Shown: positions 20,401 to 32,928 of the stretch, piece by piece
Layout of the letters: the number at the start of each line of letters is the position of its first letter
Numbering within the stretch: position 1 is the first letter of the stretch
From: Peronospora farinosa
Taxonomy: Eukaryota > Oomycota > Peronosporomycetes > Peronosporales > Peronosporaceae
Direction: 5' to 3'
Length of the DNA stretch: 64,000 nt
NCBI GenBank assembly: GCA_947646735.1
Contig: CANTFK010000921.1
Coordinates: 1 to 64,000, forward strand
Notes under the pieces: generated by a model
The model's database searches: none
What the model was told of the DNA's origin: nothing
The model's input: the letters and a program-made list of their open reading frames with translations, nothing else
Position numbers and translations under genes: made by a program

Positions 20401-20630
20401 GCAGAAATGGAGCCCCGAGTACTCAGGTGGCAGCTCGGGCTCCTAGCCCCAAAGTGATTTATACTCACTTCAATGCCACCATCATGCGCGATGATTCGAG
20501 ACTGATTATTATCAGTCTCATCGTTGCTGGAGTGAAGCGACCACTTCGAGCGTTGTTGGATTCTGGCGCTTCCAACAACTTCTTTCGTGCATCCTGTTTG
20601 TACCTACTCCCGTCGGCTATCACGGTTTGA
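20367..20630 (+). pseudogene. Aspartic protease (family C)
   Basis: Retropepsin start with active-site motif LRALLDSGASNNFF, in the -1 frame relative to gag. A TGA at 20628-20630 breaks it. The end of the fold continues near 20760-20830 (FDCILGIPWLSRYQPKIDW) in another ORF. Confidence 0.8.
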
Positions 20631-21007
20631 GAAGGTCCAGGTGACATCGTTGTCAAACTTGCCGATGGACAACCAAAACGTGTCCCGCGTGAAACAGTTT
20701 TTTTGTACACTTTCGACGGCTTCCAGAGCAACGACGAATTTTTGGTGTACGAGATGAACTATGCATTTGATTGCATACTTGGGATACCGTGGCTGTCACG
20801 GTATCAGCCGAAGATAGATTGGCTATTTAGGTCCGTCAAACGACAAAGCGGATATGACTTCAGTGAAGTATTTACTCATTTGTTGGTCGCTATATCGATT
20901 GGCCTCACGTCAGGGTCGTGAACGAACTCGCTACGACTAGTAGTCAACACAGAGAGAGCGATGGCCCTCTGTGCGCAGTATGTTCCGTTACACTGACGGA
21001 GCCACAG

Positions 21008-21440
21008 AACGAAGCGTTCGAACAGCGGTTTCCGCATACACAGACATCGGTCGAACAGGGGTTCCCGATGCACAACGAGGCGGTCAAACAGCGGTTTCCG
21101 TACACACAGACATCGGTCGAACAGGGGTTCCCGATTCTCAACGAGGCGGTCGAGCAGGGGCTCCCGCATACAAGCACATCGGACGAGCAGGGATCCCGAT
21201 TTACAACGAGGCGGTCGATCAGGGTCTCCCGCATACAAGCACATCGGACGAGCAGAGGCTCCCGATCAATTTTGAGGCGATCGAGCAGGGGCTCCCGCGT
21301 ACAAGTACATCGGACGAGCAGAGGCTCCCGATTCCAAACGAGGCGGTCGAGCAGGGGCTCCCGCGTACAAGTACATCGTACGAGTAAACGCTCCCAATTA
21401 ATATCGAGGCGGTCGAGCAGGGGCTCCCGTAAACAAGTGA
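21008..21440 (+). repeat. 66-bp tandem repeats coding in the PR-RT linker
   Basis: About six copies of a 66-bp (22-codon) unit, each made of two related half units: EQGLPRTSTSD and EQRLPIPNEAV. A one-base change in the unit near 21190 throws later units into another frame. The repeats lie between protease and RT. Confidence 0.9.
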
Positions 21441-21571
21441 AGCGGTCGAAGACAAGCTCCCGCCTTTTATTGACGAGAATGGGCGGACTATGGATCCGCA
21501 TGAGACCGACGTGGTGGAGACAGAGCTCTCACGTCTAGAGGGAGGGTACATCATCCTCTTGTGATAGCGAC

Positions 21572-23463
21572 GTGCCAGTATCTAGCAGGGGCTTGAAACG
21601 CAAGACAAAACGCAAGAAAGGAGCACGTCGATCACCGAGACGACGCAATTTACGTCAACATGCTGATGCATTTGATTCCGTAGTGACAGAATCCGTATGC
21701 GCGCTTGAATACGTGGAGGGATCCCCACATCGTGGCCGCTACATTGAGGTAGCGAGCCCACCGTGCACTGCTGCAGATATCACATCTCTACCAGACCTTA
21801 CATGGAAAGACTTCCTTCATGACCTCAAGGCCGGCGACATCGAGCAAGTGTGCATCGTTTCAGCCACCGAAGCAGCCAGTGAAGAAGTTCTGGAGGCTCG
21901 TTCGAAGAGCGCCGAGCCTAAATCAGCGCGTGAAGAACGCTTCGCGGCACAGTCTTGGGATGCTCTTCGTGCTTCGGGCAACCCTGTATACGATATCGCC
22001 CGTGAGTACGCCGATATTTTCCCGGAGAAAATTCCAGCTGAGCTTCCGGCGGATCGTGGTGTGCGACACGAGATAGATCTCGTGCCAGGATCGAAATATT
22101 GCGTGACACGGCAGTGGCTGTTACCGCGCGACCAAGTCATCGCTATTGATGAATTTTTCGAGGGTCGCCGCAAGGCTGGCCATGTCCGCGAGAGTATCTC
22201 ACCACATACGAGTCCGACTTTCTGTGTGAAGACAGCCACCGGCGGTTGGCGCATAATACACGCCTTCAACAAGCTGTATGACGCCACGATCCCGGCTCAA
22301 ACGCCTATCCCTCGAAAAGACATGGTATTAAATACCATGTCCGGGAGCGAGATCTACAGCGCCATAGATCTGACAGACGGTTTCTATCAGATCCTCATAA
22401 AGGACAGTGATATTCCGTTCACTGCGGTCAGCACCCCAAGCGGGATGCTTTGGGAGTGGTTAGTCATGCCACAAGGTCTTAAGAATGCTCCAGCTACGTT
22501 TAATCGGATGGTGACATAAGTACTTCGCCCACTTCGCGACTTTGCACCGAGCTACTTTGACGACATTTTCGTTCACAGCCGCGCTGAGCAAAAGCTCAGC
22601 GCTACGGAGGTACACCTTCGACACTTGAAGCAGGTGTTTCAAGTTATGCGCGAGAATAAACTGTATGCTAATTTGAAGAAATGTGTCTTCTGCGCTCCCG
22701 AGATTCCAGTACTCGGTTGCTACGTCAGCAAGGAAGGTGTCCGCGCTGATTCTGAGAAGATCTCATCGATCTGTTCCTGGCCAACGCCCAGGAACCAAAC
22801 TGAATTACGTCAATGGCTCGGTCTGGCGAATTACTTGCATAAGTATACGAAGAACTATGCTGAGCTAATTCAGCCATTATCGACTTTGCTCAAGAAAGAT
22901 GCAGTATGGTTATGGACGGCAGAACATCAATCTGCCTTCGACTCCGTAAAGAAGAGCTTGTCCGAGGCACCGGTGCTGATGTTACCTGATGACTCTAAGC
23001 CATTCCACGTCGTATGTGACGCGAGCAATTTCGCTATAGGATGTGCCCTCATGCAATTTGATGACGAGGGTCGAGAGCGCGTCGTGAGCTTTCAATCACG
23101 ACAGATGAAACCTACCGAGAAAAATTATCCGGTACACGAAAAGGAACTTTTGGCTATGCGCTACGCGCTAATCAAGCTCAGAGTATATTTGCTCGGCGAA
23201 AAGATGTTTTCTATCTACACAGATCACGCATCATTGCGTACCGCCGTCAAGGTCCTCACTTGTCCCAGCGTATGGCACGGTGGTTGTCATTTTTTGCCGA
23301 GTATAATTTTGTGGTGCATTACAAGCCTGGCAAGAATAACATTCTCGCTGACGCGCTTTCTCGTCGTCCTGATTACGATCTTCGGCGCGACATAGGTCAC
23401 CAAACGGAGAATGTTGATGACGACGAAGATATCTGTGTGTGTTGTATTGAACTGAGGACTTGA
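21572..23463 (+). pseudogene. Reverse transcriptase and RNase H (family C)
   Basis: RT is readable from RHEIDLVPGSKYCVTRQW through YSAIDLTDGFYQILIK and MPQGLKNAPATFNR; an in-frame TAA (22517-22519) follows, then the catalytic box YFDDIFVHS and thumb (LGCYVSKEGVRADSEKI). RNase H continues with VVCDASNFAIGCALMQF and YTDHASLRTAV, then shifts frame near 23250 into ARWLSFFAEYNF and ADALSRRPD. Catalytic residues are present but the frame is broken. Confidence 0.88.
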
Positions 23464-23638
23464 TTGCGATGATTTCGACACCCGTGCTTTCGATCCGAAC
23501 TCAGATCGCTGAATCCTACGCGAATGATTCCTTCTATGCAGGAATCATCAACTATCTCAGGGACCCGAGCGAAAAATTACTCGCGAAGTTGACGAAACCA
23601 ACACGCGACAACATCAAGCGTTACGCGCTTGACGGAAA

Positions 23639-24723
23639 TTGTTGACGTACACGATGGACGTCTTTGATTCCCCACGTGTCTTCATCCCTGCTGATGACGA
23701 CCTTCGAGCCCTATTGGTTCATGAATTTCACGACAGCCCAGCTGGCAGACACCTGGGTCGCGAGAAGACGTTTGCGGCTATTTCTCGCGTATTTTTCTGG
23801 CCGCGATGTAAAAGTACATCCAGAAATGGGTGTGCTCCTGTGAAACCTGTCAGCGTGTGAAGCCCGCGCCGTTTTCACAAGCCCCATTGCACCGCTTCCA
23901 ATTGCTACGGAAGCCTGGCGCTCGGTCAGCATGGAATTTTTTTATTTTTGGACTTCCACCGTATGAACAATGCGCACGGGCGTATTAGTTTTAGTGGATC
24001 GATTCAGAAAAAATGGTGCATTTTTCTCCGGTCTCCGCCAACATTACGGCGGATACGACAGCGAAAATATTCATTGATCTTATCTTTAGGCATCACGGAT
24101 TGCCAGAATTTATTGTTTCGGACCGTGACCCGCGTTTCACTTCGGCTTTCTGGGCACAATTATATCAGCTATCAGGCACGCGGTTGCTTATGTCTACGGC
24201 GGCCCATCCAGAGACGGATGGGCAAACGGAGCGTGTGAACAGAGTGATCGAAGATGTCTTGCGCAATTATGCAACATCGTTCTCATCATGGAGTTCATTT
24301 CTTCCACTTGCAGAGTTTGCAATCAACAATGCTGTCCATGCGTCAACCGGGTTGACGCCCTTTTTCGTTAACAACGCGAGGCATCCTCGCGTTCCGACGC
24401 TGCTTGCTCTCTCAGCTTCGGAACACCCTGTCTCCAAGCTTGCTGGGGGAGTATCTACGGATGGAATTGCGCCGAAACCATTGATAATTAATTACGATGA
24501 GGATAAGGTTGCTGCCGATGCACCTAATACTGGTAATTTTGTGGCCAACGGCATATCGACTCCTGACGCGATGCTTTCCATCGCGTCTCCCGTTGCCAAT
24601 TTTGCTCTAAAAGAGAATACGTCGCCTGTAAGTTCGGCTGCAGTAACCGAATTTCTACTATTACGACAAGGAATCACGCGTTTTATGCGTGATGCATTAC
24701 AAGAGGCAGTCGACAAGCAATAG
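23639..24723 (+). pseudogene. Integrase (family C)
   Basis: HHCC finger part HEFHDSPAGRHLGREKT, with the Cys pair region following. The core has IVSDRDPRFTSAFW (Asp) and HPETDGQTERVNR (Glu). A frameshift lies near 23860-24010. The tail reads RHPRVPTLLALS, then LAGGVSTDG. Confidence 0.85.
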
Positions 24724-24815
24724 GAGAATGCAGACAGAAGAGGTAGAAATAATATGTTTATATTTCAAGAAGGCGACAGAGTATTGTTATCAACAATGGA
24801 TTACCGAACACCTTA

Positions 24816-25845
24816 GTGACAAATTTGGGCGCTAATAAGTTAGTACCAAGATATATTGGCCCATTTCGGGTTGTTAAGGTGCATGGTGACGATTACACGG
24901 TCGACATACCCACATCTATGCGTTTGCACCCGACGTTCTACGTCGGGCGCCTCAAGGCTTACCTGCCGGCGGATCTCCCTTCGAATCTTCCCCGCTCTTC
25001 TGTACCGGCTCAAAATCCGACATCCCTTGATGACGACGTTGACGACGACTGGGACCAAGTCCTGCCCGAACGCGTGCAGACTCGATCTGCTGGGGTCCTC
25101 CGAACGCAGTCGTCTCAAGTTGACGTAGGCGCTCAACCAGTACCAGCTGCTCACGTCGAGTCCGCTCAGCATCCTCAGTCGCAGCATCCGCACGATCTTA
25201 AAGCTCTCTCATTCATCTCGCGAGCATCAAGTAGGGCATTCTTCGATTCCTCGACTTCAGCGTGAAGTAGACGCAGCTCATCATTCAACTGTGCAGGCGC
25301 CCGATTACGAAAATCGGCTCTAATCGCCAGAGGTCTTCCGTCGTGATGCTCCTCCTCCCTTCAAAGAAGCATCGGGTGTGCGACGTTGGATTGTCGACCG
25401 AATTGTCGATCACGAGAATCATAAGTTTTATGCGCCGAGTAATAACTCGGCGCCTACGAAGAACTACGTCGAGAAACATTACATGGTGCGCTGCTTGGTA
25501 TATTCGCCGGCGGACGATACATGGGAGCCATCGAGTACGCTGTTCCAAGATGAACCAGACGTGGTCGAGGATTATGAGTCGCGTAGGAAGACGGCTATTG
25601 CGAGTAATGCTGCCTATTCCATCCCCAATCTCGCGAGCAGTGATGCTCGCGAGCAGCAGAACTTTGACGACGAGTTCCCGAGCGATTCCGAGATTTATTA
25701 TGAGGCTCGAGAAAACTTGGATGTCATTTGCGACTATGTGGGATGCCAAGCGAATCGAATTTGGCGCACGTGGGGATCGAACCAGCGACATCACGATCAA
25801 GAACTCTGTGGTACACCACTGCAACAACGGAATGATAGCGAATAA
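24816..25845 (+). pseudogene. GPY/F module and chromodomain (family C)
   Basis: Two frames. The first has LVPRYIGPFRVVKVHGDDY and HPTFYVGRLKAYLP (GPY/F). The second starts near 25343 and has RRWIVDRIVDHENHKFYAPS and VRCLVYSPADDTWEPSSTLF, a chromodomain-like fold with an insertion. An out-of-frame stop region separates them near 25265-25340. Confidence 0.8.
25762..25835 (-). other. tRNA-like remnant inside element C
   Basis: On the minus strand there is a T-arm-like GGTTCGATCC, with an anticodon-arm-like and a D-arm-like segment upstream (TTGCAGTGG), resembling a full tRNA layout. But the acceptor ends do not pair and the T-stem has mismatches, so it is at best a decayed tRNA-derived piece. 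It sits exactly where similarity to the antisense gene stops. Confidence 0.35.
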
Positions 25846-26007
25846 AGAGTTTCATTATGAGCTCTCGCAATTCTGGATGATTAGCGCCGATATAACTGTA
25901 TAGCGTCCACGGGATCAAGTGAGCCATCGTGACTCGCGGTGTCTGCTCCCTGCAGATCGTACGGTTATTGTCGTCAGATATATCCTTGCGCGCGCGGCCA
26001 GGGTCAT
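25838..26007 (-). pseudogene. Remnant of the antisense 3' gene in element C
   Basis: An ATG at 26007 on the minus strand, 121 nt from the 3' LTR, aligns with the start of the ORF at 63626. One base is missing after ATG. In a downstream frame the sequence reads PWTLYSYIGANHPELRELIM, against PWRLYGLEGAVEPEPLEFM in the intact copy. It ends near 25838. Confidence 0.7.
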
Positions 26008-26127
26008 GCTGCTCAGTTGCGTGTCACTGAGCAGGTTCGAGGTTGTGTCGCTGCATCTTTGGTGGAAAGAATCATTTTTCGTGTTACTTACTTTGTAGTA
26101 AGCACAACTTAAAGGGGGGGGGGGTGA

Positions 26128-26446
26128 TGTAATGGGTCTACCTATTACATAAGTAGTTATAGGAATTTATACATAATTACATAAGTAGGCATAGGGCAGT
26201 ATCCGATTAGCGGATATTGCGCGTCATTTTATTATTGGTTAATAATTCGGGTGCCAGACCCAATAATTAACCAATAATAAATTGACTTCCATGTTGAGTG
26301 GTTCCCATGAGCTAGGGAACATATTCGCACTTATTGCGAATCAAAACTAAAACAAAATAAAACAGAGTTATATTTACGAGTTAATTAAGGGCGCTTCCTC
26401 AACGCCATTTTAGTGTAAGACGGTAACGGGTCCTTAGCCCGTTACA
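26128..26446 (+). repeat. Family C 3' LTR
   Basis: 319 bp, TGTAATGGGTCTACC to TTAGCCCGTTACA; aligns fully with 19008-19328. It is preceded by the polypurine tract AAAG followed by a poly-G run and TGA. Confidence 0.93.
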
Positions 26447-26451
26447 ATCGG

Positions 26452-28893
26452 GGCCTTGACATAAGCAACCGCGTGACTAATAGCTGAAAGTAGTTTGGCC
26501 CAGAAAGCTGAAGTGAAACGCGGGTCACGGTGATAAGCAATAAACTCTGACAAGCCGTGATATTATAAGATAAGATCAATGAAGATCTTTGCTTTCGTCT
26601 CCGCTGTAATGTTGGCGGAGCCGGAGCAAAATGCACCATTTTGCTGAACCGATCCACTAGGACCACTACGCCCGTGCGTTTATGTTTATCCGGTTTAAGA
26701 TCGAAGGTGAACTTTATACTGACGGAACGCCAGGATTCGTAAAAAATTGGAAGCGGACACAATGGAGTTTGTGAAGACGATGCGGGTTTCACACCGTGGC
26801 AAGTTTCACAGGAGCGCACTCATTTCTGAATAGACTTGTATATTAGCGACCCGAAAACGCGCGCGATATGGCCGACGCGACCCAGGCAACGACCAGCTGG
26901 ACTGTCGTGAAAGAAACTTAAGATTTAAACGGTCGCTGAGGTCGTCATCAGCAGGGATGACGACACGCGGGGAATCAAAGACGTCCATCGTGTACGTCAG
27001 CAACGGAACGTCAAGTGCATAAGCTTTATGTTATCGCGTGTTGTTGTTTCGCTAACTTCGCGAGTGTAGCCCTCACTAAGGTGTCTGAGGTGATTGATGG
27101 TTTCCGCATAGAAGGAATCATTTGCGTAAGATTCAGCGATCTGATTTCAGAGAGACAGCACAAGTGTTAAGATCATCAAATTGAGCCCCAGCTCAATGCA
27201 ACACGCGCAAACATCGTCGTCGTCGACACTTTCTGTCTTATGACCTATGTCGTGCCGAGGATCGTAATCAGGACGACAAGAAAGCGCGTCAGCAAGAATG
27301 TTATTCCTGCCAGACCTGAAATTTAACACAAAATTGTACGTGGTAAAGAATGACATCCATCGTCCACACGCTGGGACAAGAAAGGACGGCGGTTCGCAAT
27401 GATGTGTGATCTATATAGATTGAATACTTCTACTCGCCTAGTAATTTTATAAGTATGAGTATAATTTAACATAATAAATAAATATACTCTTAACTTGATA
27501 TGTGCGTAACGCACAGCCAAAGGTTCCTTATCGTGTACCGAATATTTTGTTCTGCAGGTTTCATTTGTCGTGATTAAAAATTCACGGTGCACTCTCGAAC
27601 CTCATCAAATCGCATGAGGGCAAATCCTATAGCGAAATCTCTCGCGTCAAATACGACTTCAAATGGCTTGAAGACATCAGGTAGGATCAGCACTGGTGCC
27701 TTGGACAGGCTTTCCTTCACGGAATCGAAGGCAGATTGATGTTCTTGTGGTGGAGTGCGATCACAAAATTTCTGATGTGATCCCGACTCTCCACTGGCGC
27801 CCAGACGACCGACTAACGGAGGGGGTACCCCGTATCCGTGTAACTTTTCTGCCTCACCTTGTGTACCCGTCGGTAGGGCGGGCTGCACTCTTCTCGGTGG
27901 ACTTGAGTCGATGCTGAACTTGACCAGGGTTGGGAATCGGTCGGGGGTTCGATCACGTGGAATATCCTCACGCGATCGAAAGTTGTATGGGGGGTGCTCT
28001 ATGAGTCACCCTGGGCTGCCTTGAGACCGCCTAATCCAAATGTAGATACTTGATCCACTTGGTTTCGCTTGATCTTCTGACCACTTGAGCCGTCTCGATC
28101 CTGTGCCTTTTCCTTTACGTTGTATACTGCGTCCGATCGCAGGGGGGTTTTGCTTGGGTTGAGAGTTCTTGTAATCCCTGGCCAAACAAACCAGGGATAT
28201 CACTTATCGTAGCGTAGCAGAAGCTCTTGATCGTCGGGGGCTAAAGTTATCCGCCCGGAAGAGAAGTCTGCGTGCGTGCTTAGAAGTAACAGAAAACTCT
28301 CTTAAAATGTTAACCAATGAAATACAAAATCCTACATTATGCCTATCTGTATGACAGTACCTACTGCCGCGTGTCGTCTCTTTCAGGAAAATCAGATCTC
28401 GGTATGTGGTCCACTTCGGATACCATCTCGATCTTGATCCGTCGATCGAGGTTACGATCGATCTGTAACCGGTTACATCTCGCGATCGGCTTTCTGATTC
28501 AAGGTTACGATCGACGATCACACTTGTTGATCACGATCGACGATTGCGATCGAGCGATCTCCCATTCTGATCGTCATCACAGCCGCGTAATTCTCGGCCA
28601 ACCGTGGTCATCACATGATCGTTCCAGATAAGCTGTCATTCCAATACAATAGCCAAGTATAAACTATGCGATCATTCATCGATAGATCTTGATCGCTCCC
28701 ATACAATAGCCAAGTATAATCCATAGGATATGACTTCCGCCGTGTAAGTGGTCCACATTATGATCACTTTCGATATTGTTGATCAAATTTTTCTTGATCG
28801 ACTTCACCACATTCTGCCTTCCATAAATAGACTGCATCTTTCTTGAGCAAAGTCGATAAGGGCTGAACTATCTCAGCATAGTTCTTTGTATAC
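26452..28893 (-). mobile_element. Older family C fragment, minus strand, RT to integrase
   Basis: Reverse complement of family C pol. From right to left: thumb region (28893-28820), RNase H (SAFDSVKESLSKAPVLILPD, 27770-27590), ADALSCRPD (about 27285), then integrase (DSPRVVIPADDD, CETCHGVKPASS, VVVLVDRFSKMVHF to about 26452). A solo LTR (27746-28811) splits it. It ends at the right border of element C and carries many stops. Confidence 0.8.
27746..28811 (-). repeat. Solo family E LTR in a C fragment
   Basis: 1066 bp with inverted ends TGTGGTG...CACCACA, the family E LTR ends, flanked by TTCT on both sides (27742-27745, 28812-28815). Removing it rejoins the C-family RNase H sequence exactly. 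Its left part matches the reverse complement of about 52800-52955. The right part (28420-28560) is rich in GATCG-containing palindromes. Confidence 0.85.
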
Positions 28894-30048
28894 TCAGATC
28901 GGGTCCTTCGATATTGAGTCGACGGCCATACATTTACGATATACTTATTCCTGCCGAATCGTGGGATGTATTATGCCAGAAAGTGGAGCGGTTGCTAGAC
29001 GTGTGCGACTATTGGAATTTGTCGGTCAGTGCAGTCAAGAGCGCGTGGGGATGTCGGAAGGTCGAGTATCTTGGACATCGAGTTTCCAAGGAGGGACTAG
29101 AGGCCCATTCAAAAGACCTTCAATCTTTGGTCGACCTACCTTTACTGACAACGAGGCTATGTAATGTAATTAATTCTTGAAAGCCTAAATTACTACAGCA
29201 GATATATCGAAGACTATGCCATATACGCATCGATCCTCTATGAACTGAGAGAGGTATAATTTCCACGCGTGGGGGTGAAAGTTGAAGGCTAACGATGGAG
29301 CGACGGCCAAGGGAGAAGACGAAGAAAAATGGTCCAAGGTCCAAGTAACGTTTGCCATGCTCATGAACAATATTGCTACAGCACCCATTCTACGACATTT
29401 CTACCCGTCTACAGAGGCGGTAATTATTGTATACGCAAGTGAATGGGCCATCTCGGCGTCATTGGTGCAGAATTGCGACGGCCTGCTTATGTCAGTTATG
29501 TTCACGAGCCGTACCCTCTAGTCGAATGAGATGAAGATATAGCACGGTGGAAAATGACGTGTTGGCGTTGTTACGAAGATTGGAGATCTGTTTCACGATG
29601 TTGTTCGCCCGACCCCTCAAGGTTCTGAAGAGACATTCTACACTAGCATGGCTAGATATATTCTCCGTGTTGCAGGGTCGTTTGGGGAGTGTGCTGCTCT
29701 CTTGTCCCAGTGGACGTTCTATATTGTCAAGTGCTATAGGATGTGCTGGGAACGTTGGCAGCCAACATTACATTTCGAGAAAACGTGGACTGAATTTTGT
29801 CGTCGATTGCTTCTAGGAAGCAATCCAGATAGACGATCGACCTACCTACGCCCACGGTTGAACCTGACGAAGAACCCTATGTAATGAGTTTCGATAGGTC
29901 GACCCGGGTGAAGCAAGGAGGAGGGGCCTGTAGCGCTATTGTATGGAGACTTCCTACATGAACTATTGTCGAGGCTGCCTCGAAGTACCTCGCTAAATTT
30001 ACAGTGGATGAGGCGGAAATGAGGGCATGTTGCTGGATTTTGACCTGT

Positions 30049-30890
30049 AATGTTCAAACACGCTGCTAGTACTTTAAGGACGCTTATATGTTTGTTTTTA
30101 GCTGTCAATTACCAGCACAGATACATGGCTCCATGCTTTGGGAACATAATCGATATTGTAATGCATATTTTTTAAAAGGCGCATCGCTCACCACTGTACT
30201 CAGAAGAAAATGCAAGTTAAGGTTATATCAGATTCTACCAAGCTCGCTTGTAAATCTTCATTGATCTCTCCCCTTACGGGTTGTAACAGCACGCAAGCCA
30301 CGCGAAAAATCGCATCACGAATGGTCAGATTAATCTACTTGGTATAATATTACATTTGAAAGTACCTGACTATCACAAAGCGTTCATTTGCAACTCGTTC
30401 TAATGGTACATTTCTTGCGACATCGAATCGAACCGGCAATTCTGGATCACGTGGATCAAGCGACCGTGAGACTCACACAGTCCTCGCTTCAAGTGCGGCA
30501 CCCAACATTCTCTCTTCTAATCATGACCCAGCGTGTACGTGTACCACTCGCTTGCGTTCGCTTTGTTTCGGCGACGAAGATGCATCGCTAGGGATTCCCA
30601 GCTTTCCATTTGGATAAATATCGAACAAGTCTCACCTAAGAGGTAGTAAGCAAGCAATGCATGGTGGACAGTAACGCGAGGCTGCCTTCCTCAACCGCGT
30701 CGCAGACTTTGGCGAGTCCAGGAAGGCTGCCGCGCGGTCACTTGATTTACGTCTATGAAGTCAGATTGCCTCACCCTACTGCTCATATGGGGTGGTATCA
30801 TATTGTGGTAGCAGAAAGAACGTATTACACTTGTTTTATGTTCATCGCCTATTTTCATGGAGGAACCGTAATGCTTGGAGGTTAATAATA
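30049..30890. other. Unidentified insertion within the E-like pol
   Basis: Element E sequence breaks after TTTGACCTG and resumes at TTAGAGTCTCTTGAGCGACG. The insert has no clear terminal repeats, no recognisable protein and perhaps a 3-bp TGT flank. A 74-codon ORF (30661-30885) has no features I know. Confidence 0.5.
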
Positions 30891-32928
30891 ATGTTAGAGT
30901 CTCTTGAGCGACGTCGGCTGATTATCTGTGGAGATCAAATTGGTTTTAAGACAGATGCGTGTATAGATCGAGTGTATGGCTTCAAGTTTATCCCCGTTAC
31001 GGGCGAAGGCATTAAGCAAGCTCCAGTCGTGGACCTCCCATGCATGAAACGAGACTGGAATCAGAGCGCGAACCAGTTGGTCAGTGCGGCTTTGCACCAA
31101 CACAAAATGATCGAGTCAATACCAAAGGAAGAATGGCCATGTCTAGAAGCGATCAATCGGCTGGTAGAGGTGCTAGTACCTAAAGAATGAAGTCCATCTG
31201 TCACGCTATTCGCGATGACTTGGTCACGGTCCCTCGTGAGAAAATATGGAGAAGTTATGCAAGAAAACGTAGCACAACGACTCGGAGTGGACCGAATTCG
31301 AGATGTGCAAGATGAAGAGAGCTGGGTACGAGAGTGAAAGGCATATTTGAAGAAAGACTGGAGTGACCTGTCTGTGGAATCGGTTCGTACTTGCATCAAA
31401 ATGTCTGGAGACTACGAGATAAGTGAAGAAGAACTGCTAGTTTAGTGCCCCGGTCAGAGAATCGAGAGAGACGACCGAGAGATAACTGTCAGATTGGTGA
31501 TACCGAGAGTCTCTAGGCCGACGTCCTTCATCACTATCATACCAGTCTAGAGAGCGGTCATCAGTAAATCGGACGTAGCTACTATCGAATCCGGCGATAC
31601 TGTCATTGAAGAGGTCTGTTTCGGAGTGTCCAGATGTATGTGTGTCGTTGCATGGATTGCGAGACTGGGAAAGAGAGTCCTACCTTACAAGGGAAGACTC
31701 CGAGCAATGTCGAAGCGACGTACCCTTTTGAAACCATCGCGATGGACCATATACCCTCTCTGACCAAGTCGTACAAAGAAAATACGGAAGTGCTCATCTA
31801 GGTCGCTATGTTCACCGTTATGTGATGGCTGGAAACCAGTTCTTAATGGACGGCCCAGACAGTAGCCGAGGGGTATCACGGATGTGTTTTCCGCCGTTTT
31901 GGAGCCAGTGAGGTGATTCGTCACGATCGGAAACCGCGGTTTCATTCAAACTTCTTCCGAGCGTTTAGCCGCATGGCGGGTCAACGTCAGCAAGCGACCA
32001 TAGCCTACCGATCTCAGACGAACGATAGTGCGGAGAGAATGGTCCAGACTCTGACCAGGTCGATCAAGATGTATGTGGCCGACGCAGAGCAACGAGGCTA
32101 GGATGAGTATTCAGAACGTTTGAAGCTCGCGTTAAACACGGCACACGGCAGGGTACGGGAGAAAACACCATTTATCTTCTGTATGATTGAGACGCTAGGA
32201 CCACTCTTGAAACCATGTTACCAGTGGTGAATACTCGACGTCGGGAATCAGGACATCGGAGATGGAAATATCGCATTCAGAGCCACTATCAGCGAGCAAG
32301 GGATAAAGTTAACGAGAACCTACGGGCATCTAGACAGGCTCGGATACAAGCGCATAACGAAGGGGTAGTCATTCAGACAGGGGCCCGGGTATGGCTATAC
32401 TTAGACCGGGTGAAGGAAAGGTACACCAAAAAACTGGCCCCCCTTCTGGCACGGACCTTTCCAGGTTCTGGAATTGGTCACGGATCATGCAGAACGTTTG
32501 GAGCTACGATGCACGGAATACAGACTATTCCCAATTGTGCACCTCTCCAAGCTCAAGCCTGTCAGAGAGTTCGCTGATCGACCCAACGGCGAGCTAGAAT
32601 AGACAGAGAGGGCCGGGTCGATTTTTCGACAAATGTTTGTTACCATAAGATATAGGGTGACGGAAGCTGGAGGAAGGTGAGTACGAAGTCGAAGTAATTT
32701 TGGAAAGTCGCACAGGTAAGAATACTCGGTATGGACGGCAGCAACGAAAATTTCTCGTCCTTTGGAAGGGGCAAGCTGGCTCCTCGTGGGTAGAAAAAGT
32801 TGATTTGAATTGTGGAGCCTTACTCCGGGATTTAGAGCGCAAGAAGACGATCCATTACCGTTTCGAAATGATGCAAAGTCATGAGAACTAGCGATGTATA
32901 CCGGGACTCTTGGAAGGTAGACCATAGT

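Larger units (their letters stand above)
19008..26446 (+). mobile_element. Complete but decayed Ty3/Gypsy element, family C
   Basis: 7.4 kb, bounded by LTRs of about 320 bp and flanked by GTCGG (19003-19007) and ATCGG (26447-26451), a target duplication with one change. Order: LTR, primer-binding site, gag, frameshift signal, protease, repeat-rich linker, RT, RNase H, integrase, GPY/F, chromodomain, antisense-gene remnant, polypurine tract (poly-G then TGA), LTR. Stops and frameshifts occur in every gene. Confidence 0.92.

Noticed and set aside
20944..21554. Long minus-strand and alternative plus-strand ORFs across the element C repeats
   Set aside because: All six frames stay open because the 66-bp unit is a multiple of three and poor in stops; only the pol-sense frame fits the linker position.
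28383..28620. GATCG-rich tract as an origin or protein-binding cluster
   Set aside because: It lies inside a solo LTR with clear boundaries; a decayed LTR repeat is the simpler reading.
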